Source of the DNA: JABMOV01 sp964344305
GTDB taxonomy: Bacteria > Fidelibacterota > Marinisomatia > Marinisomatales > JABMOV01
NCBI GenBank assembly: GCA_964344305.1
Contig: CAYFMT010000014.1
Span: 8,646-72,645 of the forward strand
Direction: 5' to 3'
Length of the DNA: 64,000 nucleotides
The position numbers and the translations under genes are program-made. Below, in pieces: positions 15,706-26,900 of the stretch. The notes below the pieces were generated by a model that saw only the letters and a program-made list of their open reading frames with translations, was not told the DNA's origin and did not search any database. Position 1 is the first letter of the stretch. Every line of letters begins with the position of its first letter.

Positions 15706-18651
15706 ATGAGATACATTACCCTGACTTGTCTTTCTATCATGGGAATTCTCCTTGGAGGTACCACAGGAAAACTCACCGGAATCGTTTCTGACGCACAGTC
15801 AGGTGATCCATTACCCGGATGTAATATCATTATACTGGGGACAGAATATGGAACAGCCACCGATATCAATGGAGAGTTTTTTATTCTCAATATTCCTCCG
15901 GGTATCTATGATGTGAAAGCGTTGATGATCGGTTATGCCGCACAAACTCATACAGATGTGCGCATCAATGTTGACCTCACAACCCGCACAAATTTCTCCA
16001 TGTCCGTAGAAGCCCTTGAGGGTCAGGAAGTAACCGTGATGGCAGAGCGAAAAGCCATTCAAATGGATTTGACGTCATCGGAGGCACGCGTGTCCTCGGA
16101 AGAATTGGAAGCCATGCCAGTCAATGAAATCTGGGATGTGATCAACATTCAAAGCGGTGTCACAAAGGATGCCGGTGGCGGTATCCATATCCGTGGCGGT
16201 AGAAGCCGTGAAGTCGCCTACTGGGTGGATGGTGTTTCTGTCACCGATTCCTATGATGGTGGTTTGTCCGTGGCAGTGGATAATAATTCTATTCAAGAAT
16301 TACAGGTCATCAGTGGCACATTCAATGCGGAATACGGACAGGCAATGAGCGGCATTATCAACCTCGTTACCAAAGATGGTGGCAGTGACTATGAGGGGTA
16401 TTTCTCTTCCTATACAGCAAAGTATTATACTGATGATGATCTTTATAAAGGTGTCAGCAATTTCAGGTGGAGTGATGACCGGAATATTGAAGGAAGTTTA
16501 AGTGGACCAGTTCCATTTTTCGGGAAAAAACTGAGTTTTTACACCTTTGTACGGCTTAACAATTCCAACGGGTACCTTTATGGGAAAAAAATTCTGACCC
16601 CATGGAGCCTGGATTTACTCGTTCCCATAGATGAATACGGTTTTCCTGATCTGGATGAGGCCGAATCTGTCCCCATGAACTGGCGTGATAAAATCAACAC
16701 CAATTCCAAATTAACATTCAATCTCACCAACACCATGAAGCTTCGGTATAGCATCATTACCAGCTCAGAAGAATACCAGGATTATAATCATAATGCTCAA
16801 TTTCAGCCTTACGGTGAATTAAAACGATTCAATAAAGGATTGAACCAAAAACTTGGGTTTACCCATTCCCTGTCATCAAAAACATTTTATACCCTTGATA
16901 TATCCCAGTTTTCCAAGGAATACAAACATTATGCATTTGAGGATCCTTTCGATGAGAGATATATCGACCCATACTATTTCTTCCATCAGGCTATTGTACT
17001 GGGTCCCTCAACATTCAAACTCTGGGGTGTGGATATGGGCAGGTTCACTCGTAAAACCGTTACGAATGTGGCCAAGTTTGATTTCACCAGTCAGCTCAAT
17101 TCCATTCACCAACTCAAATTCGGTCTGGAATATCGACAGCACGATCTCTCCCTGGATGGATACAGCATTAATGATGGTTCTCTCACAGATACGGTATTTA
17201 CAAGCCGTATTCCCGGTTATTTTGAAATAGAGAAAGACAATGCCAGTAAATGGACAGTCTATGATCCGGTGGATTCAAATTACCTGGGTTGGGACTGGAA
17301 CAATACCACTGGGTCATCCGGATATACCTTCAATACGGAATCCGATGCACGTGATTTCGTCGACTACTATAATAAATATGTCACTTTTGGCCGTGGCCAT
17401 TATAATGAAACACCAAATGAGTTTTCTGCCTACATCCAGGATAAAGTGGAATTTGAAAGTGTCATTATCAACATGGGTGTGAGATACGATCGCTTTGATG
17501 CCAACGGTGTCTACCCAACCAACCCGGCAGAACCCTATATGGGAAACCCCAGGAATTCTGCGTTGGATTCCCTCTCTTTAGATGAGCGAAAAGACCTGGA
17601 TTGGACAGATTATGCCATTTACTACGAAGGGTTGTTACCTGATTCCGGTGTCTCGCTTATTGGAGCCAAAGGCTGGTGGACTGACACCAGCGTGAAGCAG
17701 CAGTTAAGTCCGCGTTTTGGTGTGGCTTATCCCATTACCGATAAAGGGGTCATCCATTTTTCGTTTGGTCACTTTTTCCAGATTCCATCCTTTGAAGACC
17801 TGTATAAAGATCCTGGTTTTAAAATAGCTGAAGAGAGCGGAAAGTTTGGTGTGTTTGGAAATCCGGACCTTGAACCGCAAAAAACCGTGATGTATGAACT
17901 GGGACTTCAACAGGAACTGGTGAATGGTATCACCATGGATATTACAGGGTATTACAGGGATGTGAGAGAGTGGGTTTCCACCGGTATTCCTGTAGACATG
18001 GGTGGCGGTGCTTCCTATTTCACCTATGTAAATAAAGATTATTCTAATGTGCGTGGTTTGACACTGAACCTGGAAAGGAGATTTTCCAGGGGATTTGGTT
18101 TTAACGTGAATTACACCTTCCAGATTGCGGAAGGGTCCAACTCAAACCCCGATGAGGAGTTCGGTGCCATTCAGGATAATAAGGAACCGGTCCGGGCCAT
18201 TCTACCTTTGGACTGGGATCAAACCCATACAATGAATGGTACTTTCTTTGTGGGTGGCCGGGATTGGTCACTCAGTTTCATCGGCCAACTCGGTAGTGGA
18301 TATCCCTACACCCCAACCCAGAATGTTGCTACCACACAGGGCATAAGCGTCTCCACTGACCTCCCTCGTAACAGCAGGAGAAAACCTCTCACTTATAACC
18401 TGGATATGAACTTCCTTTATTCACTACCCATACCTTATGTGGAAAGTCAGCTTTTTGTAAAAATGTTTAATGTACTTGATCAGCGGAATCAATTGACGGT
18501 TTTCTCTGATACAGGTGTGGCAGATGAAACATACGATATTCAGGGAACAGACGATGGAAGTCGACCCAACTCTGTGAATGATTTTTATATCCACTCCGAA
18601 TGGTACAGCGCTCCACGGCATGTGCAAATCGGAATAAAATTCAATTTCTAG
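15706..18651 (+). CDS. TonB-dependent receptor A of the glucan region
   Basis: 981 residues from the ATG at 15706 (AGGAAAAGG site). Signal peptide, then a carboxypeptidase-regulatory-like domain (about 22-105, GKLTGIVSDAQSGDPLPGCN), a plug (about 125-240, GGIHIRGGRSREVAYWVDGV and FNAEYGQAMSGIINLVTKDG) and a 22-strand-type barrel ending in an aromatic residue (KFNF). It has the SusC-like CarboxypepD_reg start but no SusD gene follows; instead a giant secreted protein and a PorV-like protein do. It closely matches receptor B at 34339 in the plug and the last barrel strands. Uptake of malto-oligosaccharides is inferred from the amylase and starch-binding modules around it. Confidence 0.92.
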   Translation: MRYITLTCLSIMGILLGGTTGKLTGIVSDAQSGDPLPGCNIIILGTEYGTATDINGEFFILNIPPGIYDVKALMIGYAAQTHTDVRINVDLTTRTNFSMSVEALEGQEVTVMAERKAIQMDLTSSEARVSSEELEAMPVNEIWDVINIQSGVTKDAGGGIHIRGGRSREVAYWVDGVSVTDSYDGGLSVAVDNNSIQELQVISGTFNAEYGQAMSGIINLVTKDGGSDYEGYFSSYTAKYYTDDDLYKGVSNFRWSDDRNIEGSLSGPVPFFGKKLSFYTFVRLNNSNGYLYGKKILTPWSLDLLVPIDEYGFPDLDEAESVPMNWRDKINTNSKLTFNLTNTMKLRYSIITSSEEYQDYNHNAQFQPYGELKRFNKGLNQKLGFTHSLSSKTFYTLDISQFSKEYKHYAFEDPFDERYIDPYYFFHQAIVLGPSTFKLWGVDMGRFTRKTVTNVAKFDFTSQLNSIHQLKFGLEYRQHDLSLDGYSINDGSLTDTVFTSRIPGYFEIEKDNASKWTVYDPVDSNYLGWDWNNTTGSSGYTFNTESDARDFVDYYNKYVTFGRGHYNETPNEFSAYIQDKVEFESVIINMGVRYDRFDANGVYPTNPAEPYMGNPRNSALDSLSLDERKDLDWTDYAIYYEGLLPDSGVSLIGAKGWWTDTSVKQQLSPRFGVAYPITDKGVIHFSFGHFFQIPSFEDLYKDPGFKIAEESGKFGVFGNPDLEPQKTVMYELGLQQELVNGITMDITGYYRDVREWVSTGIPVDMGGGASYFTYVNKDYSNVRGLTLNLERRFSRGFGFNVNYTFQIAEGSNSNPDEEFGAIQDNKEPVRAILPLDWDQTHTMNGTFFVGGRDWSLSFIGQLGSGYPYTPTQNVATTQGISVSTDLPRNSRRKPLTYNLDMNFLYSLPIPYVESQLFVKMFNVLDQRNQLTVFSDTGVADETYDIQGTDDGSRPNSVNDFYIHSEWYSAPRHVQIGIKFNF

Positions 18652-18661
18652 GATGACCCCA

Positions 18662-21600
18662 ATGAAATGCATCAAATCACTTCTCATTCTATCTTTTCTC
18701 TTTCCACAACTATCTTTGGAGGCGCAACATGTCCCAACAGATGAGCGTGGGGATCCCAACTACCGCAGACAAACGGATATTGATGGGAACAAGGTTCGCA
18801 CTTCCATCTTCAATTTTGGGCTGACGGGACGTACCGGAGCAAATCCTGGTGAGATTCCTTATGAATGGCCTATCAATTCCGGTAAGCATTATATCGCCCT
18901 CACGGGTCTCTTTGTTGGCTCCAAAGTATTGACAGAACAAAATACGGAAGTGGCTTTCGTAACCGTGCCTCTTGGACGAACGGATAATCAGGGAAATTCC
19001 ATGATGTTTGAGCCGGTACCGGAATACCTGAATGATGTATCAGACCAGATTGCAAAGAGTGATGAGCCAGATTCCTGGCCCATCATCTGGCCGGATAAAA
19101 TGGAGGATGAAACCGACCCGGGATGGCCAGGCAGTTGGAATGGATATTTTGGAAAGAACCAGTATAACGCTGACCAGGAACTCTATTTCAAGGTTTCTGA
19201 TGACAATAATTTCCTGCGTGGGGCCACTTATATTCCTGACACCACAGATCTAAATCGTCGTGGCATGGGAATCCATGCAGGAGTCCGAGCCATGGAATGG
19301 GCGCAGGTTCTTGTGGAAGATGTGGTGTTTGTCCTTTACGAGATTAAGAATGATGGTACAAAAGACCTGAGTGATGTGTCTTTCTGTCTCTGGCTTGCTG
19401 ACCTGGTTGGTGGAGATGGCGATTCAGGGGATGACTCTCCTGACTTTGACCTCCTTTATGATATTGCCTGGAGCATGGATGGTGACGGCATTGGTAATAC
19501 CGCCTTTGGTAGCGATCCAGTAGGGGTCGCGGCCACATCTTATCTGGAAACTCCCGGTAATAATATTGATCGCATTGATAACGATGGCGATGGAGAAGAA
19601 GGATCTGCCATTGTACCGGAAGAATGGACCCTCACCGAAGATCGCACCAATGGCATTGATGACAATTTCAACGGACTTATTGATGAAAACATGGCCCATA
19701 TCTCCTTTGGAGATCAGGACGGTGTGGGGTATAAAGATGGCATTGATGACAATGATAACGCCGAGGAAAATAGCCCTGTCATCACCCAGGATAAAATTGA
19801 TGCAGCGGCAAGTGATTTTACTCCTTCATCGGATGACCAGGGAAATCCTCTGCAGAGTTACAACTGGTTTAGGTGGCCACCAGCACCTGAGAATGATGCC
19901 GTTCAAAATGGTGCCATTCATTTGATCTATATTGAAGATGATGATTTAGGAAAAGCATTTGCAGATGGTATTGATAACAATGAAAGTGAAGAATACCCTC
20001 TTGGATTTGGCGCTGATACATCTTCGCCACGCATCACACAGGACATCATTGATCTGGCTGCAACTGATCCCTATAAACGATACAGCGTTCCGGGCACATC
20101 CATCATACTCTATGATGTTGGGCCTGAAGATCTTGGTCTGAGGTATGCCGATGGCATTGATAATGACGGTGATGGTGCTGTGGATGAAGGCATCGATGAA
20201 GGTATCGATGAAATGATTGATGAATCCCGTGATAATTATATTGATGACGATTATGACTGGAATCCTTTAACAGATGATGTGGGTCGGGATGGCGACCTTA
20301 CATCCCTTGATGTTGGACAGAATGATTCTCGTCCCACTTCCGGTTCCGGATCCAATCTTCCGGGAGAACCCAATATTGACAAAACTGATGTATCAGAATC
20401 GGATCAGATGGGACTCACCCGTGTGAATTATGATGAAGCCGGTGGAATTCCTACCGGTCAGGATGCGGCTCTCTGGCTGTTTTATATGGAGCCGGGTGAG
20501 TTTTGGCAACCTCCTCCTGGAGGTCAGCCACCTGGTGACTATGACCTGTTTGTAACATCTGCATTTTTCCCAATTAATGCCGGTGAAACAAAACGTATTT
20601 CTATGGCCGTTGCCCTAGGTGAGGATGAAGATGATGCACGGCGAAATAAGGATGTGGCACAGCAGACCTATGATGAGGATTACCAATTTGCAAAGGCACC
20701 CATTACACCAAAAGTGAAAGCCATCCCTGAAGATGGGCAGGTGACCCTTACCTGGGATGCCAGCTCAGAAACCTCCTTTGATACATACATGGATGGGATT
20801 GGAGCCATCGGACTGGATTTTGAGGGATACAAGATTTACAAGGCCACAGATCCTGAATTTGCCGATGCCTATGATATCACTGATGCCCAGGGAAATCTTA
20901 CCTTCTATACACCACTGGCTCAGTGGGACATAATCGATGGTCGAGAGGGTTATCATCCCGTACAGGTCAATGGAACCCATTACTGGCTCGGTGAAGAATC
21001 AGGCCTGGAACACTACTTTGTGGACACGGATGTCATCAATGGCCAAACCTATTACTATGCCATTGTGGCCTATGATTTTGGTGGTGATATCAATAACAAT
21101 ATTCCCCCTACAGAATCCCTGAGACGACTCACCATCAACAGCCTGACAGGTGAAATAAAAAAAGGTCCTAATGTGGTTGTGGTTACCCCTAATCCACCAC
21201 CGGCAGGATTTGTAGAAGCAGAAATTGATACATTGAATGTGATCCAGGGGACTACGAGCAGTTATCTCGGATATAAAATTGTAGACCCACTGGAAATTCA
21301 GCATGAGCACACCTATCGCGTTACATTTGAGGACACGGTGTTTGAAAAATCAGGTGGTCCATTCAGTCCCGGATATGATACACTCACCACCAAATGTTAT
21401 ACCCTGGTGGATGTGACGGATACCCTCCTGCCTGATACCCTCATTTACTGCAGTGATAAACTCAGCCTCACAAGCGAACAGCCCATTATCGATGGTTTCC
21501 AGCTTATCATGGATAACCAGGAGTTCCTCTATTTGAATCAGCAGACATCCCATTGGTCAGCGGACTCCATGTGGAAATATGTTTTAAATGTGTTCAGTCT

Positions 21601-22768
21601 CTCCACCGTGGTGGGTATTCCTCAACCGGCCGACTACAGGATCATCGTGGATAATACCGGTGAAAGCATGTTTACCCTGACACCGCCTGGAGGCGTAGAA
21701 ACCATTGTACATGAGGGGTATTTCAGCGGGGGTTACCAGCGGACTCTTCCATCGTTATCCAGTGGTGAATCCATGGGTACCTGGACCTTCAAGCTCTATG
21801 ATGGAAGCAGTAATGGTGGTCATGCTGCAACTGACATGACACTGAGATTGACGGATACCACCCATTCTAATCATTATTATCGAGCATCCGATGGGTTGAA
21901 TGACAGTCCCGGTGCAGATACGTATACGAATGAAACAAGCTGGACATTTGATGTAACAGATGATTTTCCCTACGAAGCGGTTCGTTTGACCTACACATTC
22001 GCAACCGATGACAGCGGATCTCACAGGGCATCCTACTACAGGGTCGGTTTCACAACATTCCATGAAAAATCCGTGAATTTCCATGTGGAAAAACGGGTTC
22101 AATTGACTGGAGATGATTCAGTGGATTGGGAATCCATTCCGTTCGCGTTTGGTGATTATTCTCCCTTTGAGAGCACAGGGAGTAATGGTCTGTTGGATGC
22201 AGATTCAGTGGAAACGGACTGGGTGGTATTCCTGGATGCAGAGAAAAACAGTGAACCTTATCCGTCCTGGGTGTTCAAGATGTCATATCCACGCCCATGG
22301 GAAACGGAAAAAATCTATGGGCCGGTACCGGGAGATACGTGTCATCTCTTCATTAATAAACCATTCTTATCCAGTGATATTTTTGAATTCTCCACCACAG
22401 GAGCCCATGTTGACAAGGACCTGATCAAGGATCAACTGGAGAATATTACGGTGGTCCCAAATCCTTACATTGCCACCGTTCCCTGGGAACAACAGAATCT
22501 ATTCACCTCAGGTCGCGGTCCAAGATCCATTCATTTCAACCGACTTCCCCCAAAATGTACCATTCGAATCTTTACCGTTTCCGGTGAACTTGTGAAGAAG
22601 ATTCACCATGACTCGAATGAATTCAATGGAACAGCGGAGTGGGATCTGCTCACCAGGGATAATCTATCTGCATCCTATGGCATCTATGTCTACCATGTTG
22701 AGGCAGAAGATCCAGAGACGGGTGCTATCCTTGGGAACCATATTGGCAAATTTGCCGTGATTAAATAG
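18662..22768 (+). CDS. Giant secreted Asp-rich protein A with FnIII-like and Por-type C-terminal domains
   Basis: About 1,368 residues from the ATG at 18662 (AGGA eight bases upstream; an ATG at 18653 is also possible). Signal peptide ending LSLEAQ. Residues about 300-525 carry DGIDNDGDG-type motifs (IDNDGDGEEG, NGIDDNFNGLIDE, DGIDDNDN, DGIDNDGDGAVDEG), which look like EF-hand/thrombospondin type-3-like calcium loops. A fibronectin-III-like segment (about 685-820, GQVTLTWDASSETSFD, FEGYKIYKATDP) follows. The end (about 1260-1368, VVPNPYIA, TIRIFTVSGELVKKI, YGIYVYHVEAE, GKFAVIK) is a sorting-type Ig-like domain. Same order of parts as the protein at 37211. I know no named family; a surface partner of the TonB receptor, in the place of SusD, is inference. 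Confidence 0.8.
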   Translation: MKCIKSLLILSFLFPQLSLEAQHVPTDERGDPNYRRQTDIDGNKVRTSIFNFGLTGRTGANPGEIPYEWPINSGKHYIALTGLFVGSKVLTEQNTEVAFVTVPLGRTDNQGNSMMFEPVPEYLNDVSDQIAKSDEPDSWPIIWPDKMEDETDPGWPGSWNGYFGKNQYNADQELYFKVSDDNNFLRGATYIPDTTDLNRRGMGIHAGVRAMEWAQVLVEDVVFVLYEIKNDGTKDLSDVSFCLWLADLVGGDGDSGDDSPDFDLLYDIAWSMDGDGIGNTAFGSDPVGVAATSYLETPGNNIDRIDNDGDGEEGSAIVPEEWTLTEDRTNGIDDNFNGLIDENMAHISFGDQDGVGYKDGIDDNDNAEENSPVITQDKIDAAASDFTPSSDDQGNPLQSYNWFRWPPAPENDAVQNGAIHLIYIEDDDLGKAFADGIDNNESEEYPLGFGADTSSPRITQDIIDLAATDPYKRYSVPGTSIILYDVGPEDLGLRYADGIDNDGDGAVDEGIDEGIDEMIDESRDNYIDDDYDWNPLTDDVGRDGDLTSLDVGQNDSRPTSGSGSNLPGEPNIDKTDVSESDQMGLTRVNYDEAGGIPTGQDAALWLFYMEPGEFWQPPPGGQPPGDYDLFVTSAFFPINAGETKRISMAVALGEDEDDARRNKDVAQQTYDEDYQFAKAPITPKVKAIPEDGQVTLTWDASSETSFDTYMDGIGAIGLDFEGYKIYKATDPEFADAYDITDAQGNLTFYTPLAQWDIIDGREGYHPVQVNGTHYWLGEESGLEHYFVDTDVINGQTYYYAIVAYDFGGDINNNIPPTESLRRLTINSLTGEIKKGPNVVVVTPNPPPAGFVEAEIDTLNVIQGTTSSYLGYKIVDPLEIQHEHTYRVTFEDTVFEKSGGPFSPGYDTLTTKCYTLVDVTDTLLPDTLIYCSDKLSLTSEQPIIDGFQLIMDNQEFLYLNQQTSHWSADSMWKYVLNVFSLSTVVGIPQPADYRIIVDNTGESMFTLTPPGGVETIVHEGYFSGGYQRTLPSLSSGESMGTWTFKLYDGSSNGGHAATDMTLRLTDTTHSNHYYRASDGLNDSPGADTYTNETSWTFDVTDDFPYEAVRLTYTFATDDSGSHRASYYRVGFTTFHEKSVNFHVEKRVQLTGDDSVDWESIPFAFGDYSPFESTGSNGLLDADSVETDWVVFLDAEKNSEPYPSWVFKMSYPRPWETEKIYGPVPGDTCHLFINKPFLSSDIFEFSTTGAHVDKDLIKDQLENITVVPNPYIATVPWEQQNLFTSGRGPRSIHFNRLPPKCTIRIFTVSGELVKKIHHDSNEFNGTAEWDLLTRDNLSASYGIYVYHVEAEDPETGAILGNHIGKFAVIK

Positions 22769-22776
22769 GACGAATT

Positions 22777-23784
22777 ATGAAGAAGTCACTAGTCACTATC
22801 ATCATTATTTCATCCTGTCTTATAAGTCAGGATGTGAACAAGGTCGGTACCACGGCCGCCAATTTTTTGAAAATCGGGCCTGGTTCAAGGGCCATTGGCA
22901 TGGGTGGGGCATTTGTATCTGTGGCAGATGATGCGTCAGCCATGTACTGGAACCCTGGTGGGGTATCACAATTGTCTCAATCTGAGTTGTTGGTCAATCA
23001 TACAAAATGGTTTGCGGACATAGGGTTCACTTATGTTGGGTTTTTATCACCTATACCTCGAGTAGGAACAGTGGGGATTAGTGTGACCGCTCTGACAATG
23101 GATCCCATGGAAGTCACACGATACGGGCAGGAAAATGGATCCGGTGAAACATTCAAGGCCGGTAGTTATGCCATCGCATTTCTCTATGCCAAACAGTTGA
23201 CAGATCGTTTTGGCATTGGTGGGAATGTGAAATATGTTAAGGAATACATCTCCCAGAGTTCGTCTGGGGGATTTGCACTGGACATTGGTACCCTCTTTGT
23301 GACACCATTCAGTGGAATACGGTTTGGTGCAAGTATTTCCAATTTTGGAGAAAAATTGAACATTACGGGGAAAGACCTTCTGGTAACAAAAGATGTATCA
23401 CCCATCAATGGAAACAACGAAAGCATCAATGCCTATTTATCCACTGATTATTTTGACCTTCCTCTACTCCTGCGAGTTGGATTATCTGGAGAACTCATTG
23501 ATAATTCCCTTACACGGTTAACCTGGTCCGTAGATGGCATTCACCCCAATGATAACTCAGAATACATGAACCTGGGGATGGAATTGGCCTTATTCAACGA
23601 ACTGGTGTCCATCCGAGCCGGGATGAAATCCCTGTACATGAGTGACTCTGATGAGGAGTTTACCCTTGGAGGTGGACTTTTTGTACCCGTCAACCGCACC
23701 ATGAAGCTTCAGGCAGATTATGCATTTGAATCCTGGGTTCACCTGAATTCCATACACAAATTGACATTGAGACTGTTATTCTAG
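22777..23784 (+). CDS. PorV/UPF0164-like outer-membrane protein A
   Basis: 335 residues with a signal peptide and the N-terminal signature of the PorV/PorQ family: VGTTAANFLKIGPGSRAIGM, followed by GGAFVSVADDASAMYWNPGG. The rest is a FadL-like beta barrel ending LRLLF. In Porphyromonas, PorV is the outer-membrane shuttle of the type IX secretion system that hands cargo to the sortase complex. Here it follows the giant secreted protein by 8 bp and is the last gene before a new promoter. A role in secreting or anchoring the giant protein is inferred. A paralogue holds the same place in cassette B (41122). Confidence 0.87.
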   Translation: MKKSLVTIIIISSCLISQDVNKVGTTAANFLKIGPGSRAIGMGGAFVSVADDASAMYWNPGGVSQLSQSELLVNHTKWFADIGFTYVGFLSPIPRVGTVGISVTALTMDPMEVTRYGQENGSGETFKAGSYAIAFLYAKQLTDRFGIGGNVKYVKEYISQSSSGGFALDIGTLFVTPFSGIRFGASISNFGEKLNITGKDLLVTKDVSPINGNNESINAYLSTDYFDLPLLLRVGLSGELIDNSLTRLTWSVDGIHPNDNSEYMNLGMELALFNELVSIRAGMKSLYMSDSDEEFTLGGGLFVPVNRTMKLQADYAFESWVHLNSIHKLTLRLLF

Positions 23785-23821
23785 TGTGTGATTTCCCTCA
23801 AATGCTACCACTGAAATCAAC

Positions 23822-23891
23822 TTGTTAAAAATTTCGAGGAGAGGTAAATTATTTCGATCAAATTTGAACGTAACTCATGTATGAGTTACTG
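23822..23891 (+). promoter_or_regulatory. Promoter and operator (site 3) before starch-binding protein A
   Basis: TTGTTA (23822-23827), 17-bp spacer, TAAATT (23845-23850), then the palindrome ACGTAACTCA-TGTA-TGAGTTACTG (23868-23891; inner eight bases of each arm perfect). The operator starts about 17 bases after the -10 box, downstream of the expected transcription start, so a bound protein would block elongation. It gives the binding-protein gene its own controlled promoter inside the gene cluster. Confidence 0.72.
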
Positions 23892-23937
23892 CTTTACTTA
23901 ACGCGTTAACAATCAATCCTAATTAAAGGGGATAATC

Positions 23938-26900
23938 ATGAGAAAAGTGCTGTTCGTCATCCTGTCCATGACCGTTGGTTTTGGACAGTTGATCGATAAC
24001 TTTGAATCTGATATCGGCATGTGGGAAGACCCGAATTATTCCGGTTCAACCACAGGTCTGTTGGATAACTCAGCATTTGAAGTATCATCCGATTACGCCT
24101 TTACCGGAATGCAATCCGGGAAGTTGACGTTGAACGATGACCCTGCTACCACCGGTGGCTGGTTTGTTCGTCTTAATAACAGAGACGATCAGGTTGCGCC
24201 TGATTCCCGTGTGGGATTCTGGCTAAGGGCATCCAATGTTGACTCTATCCGAATTGTTATCTGGGACAATGGCGCAGGCGGTGACGGTTATGAAGCCGGA
24301 CCGTGGATGGTAGCTACACCTGGTGAGAATGACTGGGAATATGTTGAGGTTGATCTTGCCAATACACAATTTGTTGGCTGGATTACAGGAAACGGAGAAA
24401 TCAATTCCACTGACTTTGTGACAATTGAAAGTATCCAATTGAAAACCGATCAGGATATCGACGATGTACTCTACATCGATGATGTTTTAGAAACCCCGGT
24501 TGGTTCTGTCAACATTACTGGATTACTTAATATGTCCACGTATCCGGATGGGGCGACTGATTCAACAAGCGCCATCGATGTCCGTGGTAGCTTCAATGGC
24601 TGGTCAGCTGGAGACAATATGACCTTTGCATACGGCGACGTGTGGAGAGGTTGGTACCAGTTGCCTGTTGGAGATGCACTGGAGTATAAGTTTACTCATA
24701 CAGATGACCTGGATAACCTGACCTGGGAAGGTGACCCTAACCGTACATACACCGTTCCTTCTGAAGATGCAACTGTTATGCATTACTGGGGTCCATCTGA
24801 TTCCCCACTGACAGAGACAGACAGTGTAGACGTATGGTTCCGTGTAAACATGGCCGGTGTGGCAGCCTACGATGGTGGACAGGTTGACGTCCGCGGCAGC
24901 TTCAATGGCTGGTCCGCAGGTAGCGACCTCACACAGGAATCCAACACCGATTTCTGGTCCGGACAGATCAGCATGGGTGCAGGCGCACAGGAATACAAAT
25001 TTGTATGGACTGGTGATGATGCATCTACCAACTGGGAAAACGTCGACAACCGTACTTTCACCTCTGCCGGTGATACCACCCTGGCGTGGGTGTACTTTGA
25101 CAATGCACCACCAACGGGTGCAACCGTTGACACCTTCTCTGTTACATTCACGTGTAATACCTCAGTTCTGGACAATATGACCGATTCGACCGTTGCAGGG
25201 TTTTACGTCAGCGGTGGATTCAATGGTTGGTCCCAGAATGATACTCTTGCCAACAGCGGTGACTACTGGTCAAAAACCGTAGATATTGTGGGTACAGTAG
25301 AAGATGGTGCATCCTTTGAATACAAATACAGATACACCAGCCTTGCTGGATCCGAATACTGGGAAGACAATCTTCCTGGTGGCGGAAACAGAGCTGTAAC
25401 AGTTATGAATGACACAGTACTACCGGTACAATACTTTGATGATGTGGCTCCATTCACACCCACAGATGATATTGATGTGTGGTTCCGTGTGAACATGGAA
25501 GCTCAATATGACTTCGGATATGCCGGTGAACCTGTTGATGTCCGCGGCAGCTTTAATGGCTGGTCCGCTGGAAGTGATCTCACACAGGAAGGTGATGGGT
25601 ACTACTGGTCCGGTCTTATCTCTATGCCTGACTCTGCAGCAGGCACCCTGGCCGAGTACAAATTTGTATGGACAGGCACTGATGGGTCAACCAACTGGGA
25701 AAATATCGATAACCGATCCTTTACCGTTGGTGGTGATACCACCCTGGCATTCAAATATTGGGATAATTCACCTCCATCAGTCATCGATCCTGTCACAGCC
25801 TATGTCTACTTCACTGCTGACATGGCCGCTTATGAAGACATTGGAATCTTCAGCGTTGTCAGAAATGACACAGTACAGGTACGAGGCGGATTCAACGGTT
25901 GGGCAAGCTCTGCTCTCCCAGATGGATCTGACCTGAATATGACCCGTATCCCTGGGGAAACGATTTATGAATTGGCAGCACCGATTCTGAACTACCCCGA
26001 TACGGAGGACAACTACAAGTATTTCATCCAATGGAGTCCTGAATCACTTGACCTCCTTGGTGCACCTTATCCAAATCTGGACTGGAATTCAGACTGGGGC
26101 TATGAAGTGCCACCTGCATATGGTGCCGGTAACCGTCCATTCACATTTGTTGGTGATCCCAACGAAGTTCAGGAAATTGGTCTGGAATACTATATGGATC
26201 TTCCTCTGGAAGGTGTCTTACCGGAAGATCATACCATCGATCTCACATTCACAGTGGATATGAATAATGCAGATCTCTTTGATGCTGCCACCGATACACT
26301 CTGGATGTACATCAAAGATCCTATTGCCGCTCATCTCTGGGGTTATTTCCCTGAAAGCACCCCATTTGATGACCTGGTGATGCATGATGATGGTCTTAAT
26401 GGTGATGCAACAGCCGGTGACGGGATTTTCTCTCTGGTAATTCCATATACCGGAAAAGCACCATACACCATGGTGTATGTCTATCATTTCACTGGTCCGA
26501 CCAATGAACTTGAAGAAGGTGGTGGATTCGCCTCCGGACGTTTCCGTTGTCGGTATATCCATCCCACCAGTGTTTCTGAAGATGGACCTGTCTGGCCCAC
26601 ATCCTTTGCTTTCCCAATGGATACATGGCAGTTAGATCCACCTCTGGTTGTAGAGGAAACACCTGATCTCTTCACTGTTGGTACAGAACCGGCAACAGTA
26701 CCGTACACATTTGCTGTACAGCAAAATTATCCTAACCCATTCAATCCAACAACGGAAATCCGTTTCACCCTGGCTGAAGCCAGCGATGTAACCTTTACCG
26801 TGTTCAATGTTTTGGGGCAGGAAATTGTGACCTACAAAAACTCATTCAATGGACCTGGACATTACAGTCTACGTTGGAATGGGTTGAACAATTTTGGGTC

